NCBI GenBank assembly: GCA_024449915.1
Contig: JAMZAV010000895.1
Location: 62,001 to 126,000, forward strand
Reading direction: 5' to 3'
Source of the DNA: Sweltsa coloradensis
Taxonomy: Eukaryota; Arthropoda; Insecta; Plecoptera; Chloroperlidae
DNA length: 64,000 bases
Within the stretch, counting starts at the first letter, position 1, and the number at the start of each line of letters is the position of its first letter. This document shows positions 55,575-64,000 of the stretch, one piece after another. The position numbers were made by a program, and so were the translations under genes. The notes under the pieces are model-generated. The model worked only from the letters and a program-made list of their open reading frames with translations. It ran no database searches and was not told the DNA's origin.

Positions 55575-56158
55575 ACTAGGCCACTTCGCGAACGCTTTTT
55601 TTAGTCGCGTTGATGGATGAGCTTTTTTGTAAGTTTTTAATTTGCGTGGAATCTCTTTACTTTTGCAAGTGCTTTTTGAACGCATTGTAGATGATTGTTG
55701 TCTAGTTTCTATTGTAACTTGTTTATTGTTATTATATACCTCAAAAAACTTATATTGAAACCTTTATTTCTATAGATTCTGGCTTACTTTTCCAACTTTT
55801 TCAACTTTTTCTTTCCAAAGGTACTACATCACCATAACCTTAATGTTTTTCTGAAATATGAACGTTGTTGCCCCACCCGTTTGGTCAGAAGCGGCCCAAA
55901 TGTCACGAAAATATCGCACTAAAAATCACAATAATCGTAAAAGTACGATATTTATGAGAAATATTTCTTCGATTGTACCCAAAAACGTGGCAGGTCTAAG
56001 TTCACAGATTTCAAAGGTCCCCTCCAATTTTCATCAAGATCGCATATGCCGTTTGCCCGGTAGAGAGCGAAAAATCAGGCAGAAAATTAAAAAAAAAACA
56101 CCCGAGCTAATTTTTTTGGGGAACAGTGAAATTGAAGTCTTCGCTTCGCTCATCCAAT
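55575..56158 (+). mobile_element. MITE family M2, copy 4
   Basis: Left end CTTCGCGAACGCTTTTTTTA and GTTGATGGATGAGC; right end GAAGTCTTCGCTTCGCTCAT-CCAAT. Closest in layout to the copy at 42.08 kb. Confidence 0.75.
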
Positions 56159-56345
56159 TAAAAGAATTAAATTTAGAAAATTTGTGGAACTTTGGTAAAT
56201 AAGGTAAACTATTATAAAATGACGGTAAACGAAAGGTTCTTTGGAGGATCTATGGGTAGGCCTAATAGACAGTCTAGGTGGAATGGAATGGGAATGGACA
56301 AGAAAAAGGTGCGTAAGCCTAGTAAAGCGGGATGGAACATGGAGT
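56159..56345. other. unassigned 187 bp
   Basis: Lies between an M2 copy and array 4. Its short open frame (RPNRQSRWNGMGMDKKKVRK) runs into the microsatellite and is not taken as a gene. Confidence 0.4.
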
Positions 56346-56366
56346 GGAAACTATTTATTATTATTA

Positions 56367-56428
<62 letters not shown>

Positions 56429-56432
56429 TTTA

Positions 56433-56511
<79 letters not shown>
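56346..56511. repeat. (ATT)n microsatellite, array 4
   Basis: About 55 triplets, lying directly upstream of the 5'-truncated element C. Confidence 0.97.
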
Positions 56512-57535
56512 ACACGACACCGCCTGTGAATGCGTACAACAAATGAATCTGTGGCATACCATATGTATTTGGGTGTATTCATTGATCGTGAGTTTTTCGT
56601 GGAAGCCACACGTGGACTACATTTGTTCGAAACTCCGCTCGTGTGCATATCAATTGTATAAACTAAAGCCTGTATTGTCTGATGATATGCTAAGATTAGT
56701 TTATATTGCATTAGCTGAATCTATTAGTCGTATGCGTTGCTCTCATGGGGAAAGCGCGTCTTTTCATATAATAAACACGATGAATCAAATTCAAAATACA
56801 TTATTAAAAAATAGTTTGCCCTAAAAGTATTAGCAATAAGCATCAAAGAAAAAAGATGACGTTTTTGTGAATTGCTCTATACTGCCGTTAAAAGCCATGT
56901 TTAATTATCGGTTGGTTTTAAAGTATTATTTTAATAATGAACATAAAAAAAAACATATTTACATAATAAGGGAACGAGACTTGTTAGTAAAGGAAAATTT
57001 GTTGTTCCAATGCCCGAAAAACAAACATGGTGAGCGTTGTTTACATTATCTTATACCTAAAGTTTTTAATTCATTGCCGGCTGAAAATATTATCATTGGA
57101 CAAAATTTCATTAATAAAGAATAGAGTAAAATTACACTACCTGAACAACCTTCCTTCATGCTCAATTTAAAGTCATTTTCAGTCCTATTTTCTAGATTTT
57201 TATGTTGTGAAACGAATCTGTGTGGTAGGTAAAGATATCATTAATTTATAATTAGTAATTCCTGTATAATCTTTTGTTGTTTGTTTTTGTAAAGGGTTGT
57301 AGTATTATGTTTTGTAATTGATTACCTATGAAAGCACATATATTCATTTAATAGCTTGAATGTTTTTGATTTTGATTTTATTGTATTAAGCCTTACGCTA
57401 CGAATGAGATGTGGTTAACATTAATAATTATGTGACCACTGATGAGCCATTTGGCTTAGTGGGAGGAAATGTATGTGAATATTGTTCCAAATTAGTTTCT
57501 TGCTTCAATAAATAAAAAAAAAAAAAAAAAAATTA
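56512..57535 (+). mobile_element. non-LTR element C, 5'-truncated
   Basis: Starts abruptly after (ATT)n at the thumb of a non-LTR RT: YLGVFIDREFSWKPHVDYIC, SKLRSCAYQLYKLKPVLSDD, LRLVYIALAES. After frame breaks the C-terminal piece reads NYRLVLKYYFNNEHKKK and GERCLHYLIPKVFNSLPAEN. The 3' end is CAATAAAT plus about 18 A, then (TTA)n. Same family group as elements B and D. Confidence 0.85.
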
Positions 57536-57537
57536 TA

Positions 57538-57572
<35 letters not shown>

Positions 57573-57632
57573 TATTATTATTATATTATTATTTTTATTA
57601 TTATTTTTAAATTATATTATTATTATTATTAA
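57536..57632. repeat. (TTA)n microsatellite, array 5
   Basis: Imperfect TTA repeats between the A tail of element C and the 5' end of element D. Confidence 0.95.
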
Positions 57633-57715
57633 TTCGATCATCATTCGATCGCTAGATGCGGACGGGAGAGGTTGTACTACGAGTGAGCTCCGCGCAGTGC
57701 AAGTCTTTGAGTCAT

Positions 57716-57958
57716 GTCGCCAATAGGAACGTGTAGTCAGTGTTCAAAAAAACCTCCCGCAGGACGGTGAATTTGTGCATTGTGCAGGGGTGTGATTCTC
57801 ATTTTCTTTACGAGTGCTCAGGTTCCAAAAAACCGACACACAAGGGAAAATCGCAGGTATTGAAGTTGCAGTGGCGCTGCCCTAAGTGTAGGGCGGACGG
57901 GAAGCTTGCTGATAGTGGCCCCCCCACGCCACTGGATCGGACGTTGTTGGTGCCCTAG
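57716..57958 (+). pseudogene. ORF1 zinc-finger region of element D
   Basis: An ATG at 57,716 (MSPIGT) starts CSVCSKKP-like coding that shifts frame near 57,760 into VQGCDSHFLYECSG and WRCPKCRADG. The spacing CxxC...C...HxxxxC...WxCxxC is that of a PHD-type finger as found in ORF1 of CR1/L2-group elements. A stop at 57,956 ends the frame, and coiled-coil-like charged sequence (58.0-58.2 kb) continues in other frames. Confidence 0.6.
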
Positions 57959-58739
57959 GAGGTGGAGAATCTAGTGAGACGACACAGGCATCAATCGAGA
58001 AGGTACTTAGTGTGGTTTTACGAGCTTCGTGACGAGCTTAGAATAGTGAAGAAAGAAGCTGGAGTCATTGCAGGTGATAAAAGACGAACTAAATAAAAGT
58101 AGGAAAGTAAACGCAGCCCTTACGCAGAGAATATCAAAAACAGGATGAAATAATTGAAGAGTTAACTGACCATCTTCACGAGCTAGGACCAGTACGGCAG
58201 AAATAAAACATTGAAAAATTCGAATGTGTTAGAAGAAGACGGTGAAAACCTAGAAGAGATCGTGGTCAAGCTAAGTGAGATGAGATTGATTGATTGGTTG
58301 ATTGAGAGAGAGAGAGAGAGAGACGTCACGCGATATCGATGTGGTCCACCGTGTAAAATCAAACAGTAAGTACCCGCCAAAAGTAATTGTTCAGTTCGCT
58401 TCTAGAAAAGAAGAGGGACGAAATCCTCGCCTGTCGTCGCAAGGTGTCAGTGAGGAATAAGGACCTGTTTCAGGAAGAAGAGGAGGACGGAAACCTACCC
58501 ATATATATAAACGAACATTTATCACCTCACTATAAGCATTATTCTGGCAAGTGAAAGCAAAATCAAAGGGACAGGTTTTAAATTTGTCTGGTTTAATCGC
58601 GGGTCTATCTGCGTCCGAAAGGACGAAAAATCTAAAGAAGTACTTAAGGTAAAACCCAAACGTGATATTGATAAATTAAATTAGGTACATAGGATAAATG
58701 GATTTGTGGAGTCCACCGTTCCTGAAACGGAAGTGATTG

Positions 58740-59440
58740 ATAGTATTGACAACTGGATTCAGGTGTGTCAAGGGCTAACAATAGTTCATTTAAATATAAG
58801 ATCGATTAAAAAACATTGGGATAAAACTGAGAGTACTTCTGGAGAAAAGTTAGATAAAAATTCATGTGTTAGCACTAAGTGAGGTTAATGTGAAAGAAAT
58901 ATGTAGTCAATTTGAGTTGGTCGGGTATGAAATGTTTTTTAATTTAAGAAACGAAAGACGAGGTGGTGGTTTAATCTGTACGTTAAGAACTCGATTGTTT
59001 TTGAGAGGAGAAAGTGTTATTTAGTTATTTTGAAGGCATAGCAGGTAACATAATAGTTAACAATAATGTCGTGTCACTTTTGTTTGTTTACGACCTCCCA
59101 GTAATAACACAAAGAAAGAATTCATTCAGGAGATTGATAAATTTTGGGAAAGAGGTTAAAGACACAACAGCAATATTCATTGGTGATGTCAACATTGATA
59201 TACTAAGCGACTGTGATTCATTGTACAAACATTATGAAAACAAGTCTAGCCGCTAACGGATTTACTAGGTATATCTCTGGGGCAACACGTGAGGAGATGG
59301 TACAGGGCAGACTCAGAAGGTCGTGCATAGATCACGTTTATGTACGAGCGGTTAATATTCAGATTAGGGTCAGCTATCTTTACCTCAAAGGTATCGGATC
59401 ATTATATAATAATGACATCATTGAATTTATCTCAACATGA
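58740..59440 (+). pseudogene. endonuclease-like (APE) region of element D
   Basis: Scattered over three frames are LTIVHLNIRSIKKH (the first strand, with the catalytic Asn), ALSEVNVKE (in the place of the ALTET strand), RRGGGLI, AIFIGDVNIDIL (GDFNxD strand) and SCIDHVYVR (SxIDHI strand). The order matches apurinic-endonuclease domains of non-LTR elements. The usual Glu of ALTET appears here as SEV, still with Glu. Confidence 0.7.
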
Positions 59441-59546
59441 AAAATAAATCTGAGGGTAAGAATTATGCCACAATTATGAATGAAAATAAACTTCTTCATA
59501 TTCTTAAAAGTATAAATTGGGATATCTTGCTTTCTGCTAACAGCTT

Positions 59547-59940
59547 GTGAAAACGTATAATTCGTTGTATTTAAATTTCAAAAGGGCGTATGAACGGGCT
59601 ACGTGTATTAAAGAGCAACGTTATAACAAAAGGGGTAATAAATCGTGGATGACATCAGAGTTATTGGATATGATATCAAAAAGAGACCGTTTTTCCATCA
59701 ATGGAAAAAAGTGTAAAAATATAAACCTTGCGAAAGGGGTTTACAGGGCTGAGTACAACAACATTCGTAATATATTGGAATAAGAAGATAAAAATAGCAA
59801 AACAGAATTACTACCGTAAGCTTTTGGAAAAAAATAAAGGAAATATAAAAGATACTTGGCAAACTATAAATACAATTATAGGAAAGAAAAATAAAGAGTC
59901 AGTAGATGCAGTTATTAAAAAGTATTTAGGCAAAAAATGA
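59547..59940 (+). pseudogene. linker between endonuclease and RT of element D
   Basis: Reads KSWMTSELLDMISKRDRF, then after a frame break KQNYYRKLLEKNKGNIKDTW and INTIIGKKNK, the familiar linker of CR1-like elements (KPWMTxELLxxIxxKDR, YYxxxL...WKxIN). Confidence 0.75.
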
Positions 59941-60299
59941 GAGTCCATTAATATAGTAAACAAATTTGCAAATGTTTTTGTAGAAGAGGTTGAGCATATC
60001 ATTCATAATTGTGACGTGACTTGTGTTAAAAAATGATACAGGAGAAAATAGTTTAATAACCAGCAGAAGCAATCGGTATACAATTCCTCCTATTGATGCG
60101 GCAACAGTGCAAGGAAATCATCGTAGCAATGAATCCGGAAAAAAGTGCGGTTATGATGGAATAAGGGTTAAAGAATGCAAAATATAAAGAATCAGATCAG
60201 TCCAGTAATTGCTTTGTTAATAAATTTATCAATTTAAAGAGGGTGTGGTGCCAGATATGCTCAAGATATCAATGTAAGGCCTGCTATAAAAAAGGAAAA

Positions 60300-61605
60300 C
60301 CATTATGATATTCCAATTATCGCCCAATTGCCTGTTGTCTGTGATCAATAAGATTATGGAAAAATATGTGTCTGGCTGTATAAGAGATTACTTACGAAAT
60401 TTAATATTATTAACAAAAACCAATTTGGTTTTCAGAAGGGCAAAAGTACATCTGACCTTTATTAAAATTTCAAATCTAGTAAATTCTAAATTAAGTGATA
60501 ATTTGCATGTGGTTTTGCATGTTTATTGATTTCACGAAAGCGTTTGACACGCTCAACCACAAGAAATATTATTGGCATTAGAAAATGTCGGTGTGAGGGG
60601 TCCATTTTGCGATGGGTTTCGAATTATCTAGAAAAATAGAAAAATAGTTGTAAAATAGGTGAAGTGTTCAGCACCGCTAAAATAAAAAATCAGGGGTGCC
60701 GCAAGGGTCAATCCTAGGGCCATTGTTATATTGGTATATGTTAATGCGATTACGCGATTCTTAAAGAAGTGTTTTGCATATTTTTTGCCGATGACTCAGC
60801 ATTAGTTGCGATTCATAGGAGGATTTCAATTGCTGAAATGTATTTGCAAGAGGATTTTAATAATTTACTGAGATGGACTCATGATGACGGTTTGATTGTT
60901 AATGCTAAAAAACCAAAATAGTTCACATTTCTACTCCTTTAAATCTTGAAACACAAGTTGCTGTTAAAGTCATATCACACTCGGTACAGTGTTTGCATAA
61001 TAACGTTAATCCAAAACTCACGTTTACATAAATTGCAACTGTGATCAAGTGATTGAGTCGGTGTACAGTCACGTGTATTTGGGAATCGAAGTTGATCAGT
61101 GCTTTTCTTGGGACAAACATATTAGTAGATTATGCAACAGGATTCGACCGTGCGCAGCACAACTGTACCATTTAAAAAATATTCTCCCATATAGTTTACT
61201 TCGTATGGTTTATATCGCAATGGTTGAGTCAATCAAACTCGTATGCACTGTTGGCCTGGGGAAATGCCTCTACATGTATATTAATCAATAGAAAGTTTAC
61301 CCGAAATATATATTAAAAACAATTCTACCCAATCATATAACAGATCATTGTTCGTCAAACGAGTTATTCAAAAATTGATTTGCTTCCCGTAAATGTATGT
61401 ATATATATAAGTTAATAACTAAATTTTATTATAATGATGAACACAAAATTAAATTGGACCATACCATATATACAAGAGCGCAAGCCGCAAATGACTACAG
61501 AGTTCCTTTGACAGCAAATAAATATGGTGAGCGATCTCTGCAGGTTAGTGTGCCGCAGAGTTTTAATCTCTTGCCGCCGAAATTAAAAGAATTGGATAGT
61601 TGAGC
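60300..61605 (+). pseudogene. reverse transcriptase and C-terminal region of element D
   Basis: Pieces in several frames: SNYRPIA-like start, LSVINKIMEKYVSG (matching the 5' end of element B), FIDFTKAFDTLNH, GVPQGSILGP, FFADDSALVAIH (catalytic xADD near 60,787), YLGIEVDQCFSWDKHISRLC, LRMVYIAMVES and GERSLQVSVPQSFNLLP. These are the same ordered motifs as B and C. Multiple stops and frameshifts abolish function. Confidence 0.85.
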
Positions 61606-61975
61606 CAAGTCAAGATTAGAGTTAAAGAGTTTCTTTTGTCCAATTAATGTAGAATTTGTTTCATTATTTTTCGTTTCCTTTTTTTCCAGAGCTCTTTTTG
61701 TATGAGTAACTGTTCATTTTATTTTGTGTTTTTTTATTCAAATTTGAATTGTTTAATAAGTTTTATAATTTATATTGTTAAACATTATGTAGGAATTAGC
61801 CATGGAATCTGCATTCCGTATCTAGCATGTAACTTAATAGTATGTAATAATTATTTTCATAAGAATATAACCCACAGACAAGCTTATCAAAGCTTTGTGG
61901 GCAATCGAATAAAATTGTAATTATAATTCTGTAAGAAAACTTAATGCTAATAAAAAAAAAAAAAAAAAAAATTAT

Positions 61976-62012
61976 CATTATTATTATTATTATTATTATT
62001 ATATTATTATTA

Positions 62013-62063
<51 letters not shown>

Positions 62064-62066
62064 GTT
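61976..62066. repeat. (TTA)n microsatellite, array 6
   Basis: TTA repeats directly after the A tail of element D. Confidence 0.97.
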
Positions 62067-63475
62067 ATTATTATTTATAACATGTGAACACAGATGTAGT
62101 GATTAAAATCGTTACAAAAACCACGATTGTTTGAAATGCTAAAGTATCGACGTTCGACGATGATGTCATAAAAAAATTCAAAAATCAAACTTTATTTGAC
62201 CGCTAGCCAATTAACATTGGATGACCACGGGGGTCCGGCGTACTAAACAATTGCTTGGAACAACACGTTTAATGAAATTAATAAAATAACAAAACATACA
62301 ACAACAAAAGATATGAAAGTAATTAATTAATACCAACAGAAAACATACATGTGCAGAACTTTTAAAATATGCATCAGATACACTACAATGTGTTTTCGAC
62401 ATCTAATAATAAATGTACCTCTACAAATTATGATTGTGATTAGCCTGATATGCTCTAGAGCAAAGTTACATCTACATCGGAGATTATAAGGGTAAAAATT
62501 AGTTAAATACACAAGCAATGCTTTCGTGAAATATATAATATAATGTCTTTATACAAACTGAAATTAAAATATCTTTGAATGCATTCCTTTAAAGAACAAA
62601 CTGAAACATTGTTAATATTTGTAAGTGTACCTACTTCTGACGTAAATACGGTCGTGCCCTATACTTACAATACAATTAGATACACATTTAATCTCACAGT
62701 CGAGTTCTAGAGTTGGTGAGATTAGAGCTAATTGGAACGATGGTAGCTCACCAAGCTTTGTATTCCCAACATATGAACTTAACTTGATTTGTCAAGGAGA
62801 TGATTGCCGAAGTTATTTTAAGTGCTCCTTAATTTTGTATTTTTCTAGACATTAGTATCATTTTACACTTTGATATAGATTTATGGATTGAAGGCTTTCG
62901 CAGACAGTAATAGCAAAATTAAACGGTTTTAGGCACATTGTACCGCGCGAACCTCTTAAAATTTCTCACCTTGATAAAAAAAAAATGCATGTTAATACAA
63001 ATGCATTAGTCGTACATGCATTAAGTTCCAAAAGATAATGCAGTGTATATGAAGAATTATATGTGCCTAACTTATAATAAAGCGAAATTCAAGTCCCTTT
63101 GTTAAAACTATATTTTACGTAGTAGTTATTGTCAAGATGAATAACGTTTGTGTCATGATAAGTTTTTTTGTAATGGTTGTGTTAGGTGTGTAATGTGTTT
63201 TAAAATCATGGACAGTAGCCTATAATACTAAATAATAACCAACTTAATTATCATTATTCGTAAATTCCTTATTATCAGTTACTAGAAAGTCAAATATCTG
63301 TAAGCACTATTACACTTCATAATGAATTTGAGTGGAAGTTATAACAATAACATAGTCGCATAAAACACTTGATACCCCAATAACAAATAACTCCGGTTGT
63401 AACATCATGTGTTATTAATACTGCGACATGATACTGAACGTTACGGCTAGCATAGTATGCGGGCGGCGGGCATGT
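62067..63475. other. unassigned AT-rich stretch
   Basis: No gene, tRNA-like head or repeat recognised. Confidence 0.45.
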
Positions 63476-63479
63476 TGGG

Positions 63480-63625
63480 GAAGGAACTTTTAAAAAGAAC
63501 GCGTTCTTTTTGTGTGAACATTTCAGTGAACTTTCTCTTTTTTTAAATGAATGAACTTGAACTTTAAAAAGTTTTTTCCGAGAACGAACTTTTCAGTTTT
63601 AGAAAGTTCATTTGAAAGTTCTTTC
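63480..63625. repeat. GAACTTT-rich subterminal-repeat block
   Basis: Repeated direct and inverted motifs GAACTTT, AAAGTTC, AAGAAC and GTTCTT, with AAAAAGAACGCGTTCTTTTT forming a perfect palindrome near 63,490. Such clusters occur at ends of hAT-like elements; the identity is not established. Confidence 0.5.
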
Positions 63626-63638
63626 CATGCGTCGAGCA

Positions 63639-64000
63639 TCCCCTAGAGTGGTGAGACGACGCAACAACAGACGACCACGGAGTGAGAACTCCCCTTTACT
63701 TCCCTACCCATAGCTGGTTCTGCCCAGCATGAGATTCTCCTACTCATATCCCCTAGAGTGGTGAGACGAAAAATAAGGACGACCACGAGGTGAGAACTCC
63801 CTTAACTCCCCCTACCCATAGTGTTCTGACCATATCCCCTAGAGGGTGAGACGACGACAACAACAAGACGACCACGAGGTGAGAACTCCCCTTTACACCC
63901 GATACCCATAGCTGGTTCTGACCAGCATGAGATTCTCCTACTCATATCCTTTAAAGTGGTGAGACGACGACAACAACAAGACGACCACGAGCGTGAGAAA
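63639..64000. repeat. ~110-bp tandem array, runs off the window
   Basis: Unit starts CCCCTAGAGTGGTGAGACGA at about 63,639, 63,747, 63,833 and 63,943. Each unit contains GACGACCACGAGGTGAGAAC and most contain GCTGGTTCTGACCAGC, a palindrome with a short loop. The third interval is shortened to ~86 bp by loss of the palindrome and its neighbour. Confidence 0.85.

Larger units (their letters stand above)
57633..61975 (+). mobile_element. non-LTR element D, nearly full-length, frameshifted
   Basis: About 4.3 kb between two (TTA)n arrays. In order it has a 5' UTR, an ORF1 with a PHD-like finger (57,716), an endonuclease-like region (58.74-59.44 kb), a linker, reverse transcriptase (60.3-61.25 kb), a C-terminal domain and a 3' end of about 18 A. 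Many frameshifts and stops show that it is inactive. The order ORF1-endonuclease-RT without RNase H fits CR1-group elements. It is the only copy here that reaches the 5' end of the family. Confidence 0.85.

Noticed and set aside
63639..64000. CRISPR array
   Set aside because: The repeats are ~110 bp, directly adjacent without unique spacers, in a eukaryotic context.

Overview
This is eukaryotic, almost certainly animal, intergenic DNA made mostly of transposable elements. A BEL/Pao LTR retrotransposon, a Ty3/gypsy-type LTR retrotransposon, Jockey-like and RNase H-bearing non-LTR elements, tRNA-headed SINEs and many MITEs suggest an arthropod. That placement is inference; nothing here fixes the species. 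Only two short stretches look like ordinary host-gene exons: a signal-peptide first exon at about 30.0-30.11 kb, and a possible 5' UTR exon near 41.8-42.06 kb.

Layout. 0-2.85 kb: tandem repeats with 343-bp and ~940-bp periods. 2.9-6.24 kb: copy 1 of an ancient duplication carrying a Jockey RT fragment and an unrecognised ORF. 6.24-20.35 kb: a 14-kb complex inserted into copy 1. It consists of (TTA)n arrays alternating with non-LTR retrotransposons, one of which is split by an 11.2-kb minus-strand Ty3/gypsy-type element with matching LTRs and a GGCT target duplication. Its 12.3-17.3 kb interior looks like poorly polished sequence. 20.35-23.16 kb: copy 1 resumes, interrupted by a large nested palindrome and a truncated non-LTR element. 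23.2-29.7 kb: MITEs, a tandemly duplicated MITE plus tRNA-like composite, and a minus-strand RNase H-bearing non-LTR element. 30.96-38.96 kb: copy 2 of the duplication, containing an intact version of the unrecognised ORF. It is interrupted by a young but internally deleted BEL/Pao element (LTRs, TAATC target duplication). 39-56 kb: SINEs, MITEs, hAT-like and piggyBac-like non-autonomous elements, and long unassigned AT-rich stretches. 56.3-62.1 kb: a second chain of (TTA)n - non-LTR - A-tail - (TTA)n, including one nearly full-length but frameshifted element with a PHD-like ORF1. 63.6-64 kb: the start of a ~110-bp tandem array.

The two duplication copies act as each other's empty sites. Through them the boundaries of the BEL/Pao element, a 225-bp MITE, the (TTA)n/non-LTR complex, the palindrome and a truncated non-LTR element can be seen directly. 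The most interesting signals are: (1) four non-LTR elements that all abut (TTA)n microsatellites on both sides; (2) the unrecognised glycosylation-site-rich putative membrane ORF, whose two copies alternate nearly identical blocks with a block far more diverged than the surrounding non-coding DNA; (3) the homopolymer-smoothed LTR-element interior, which is probably an assembly artefact.
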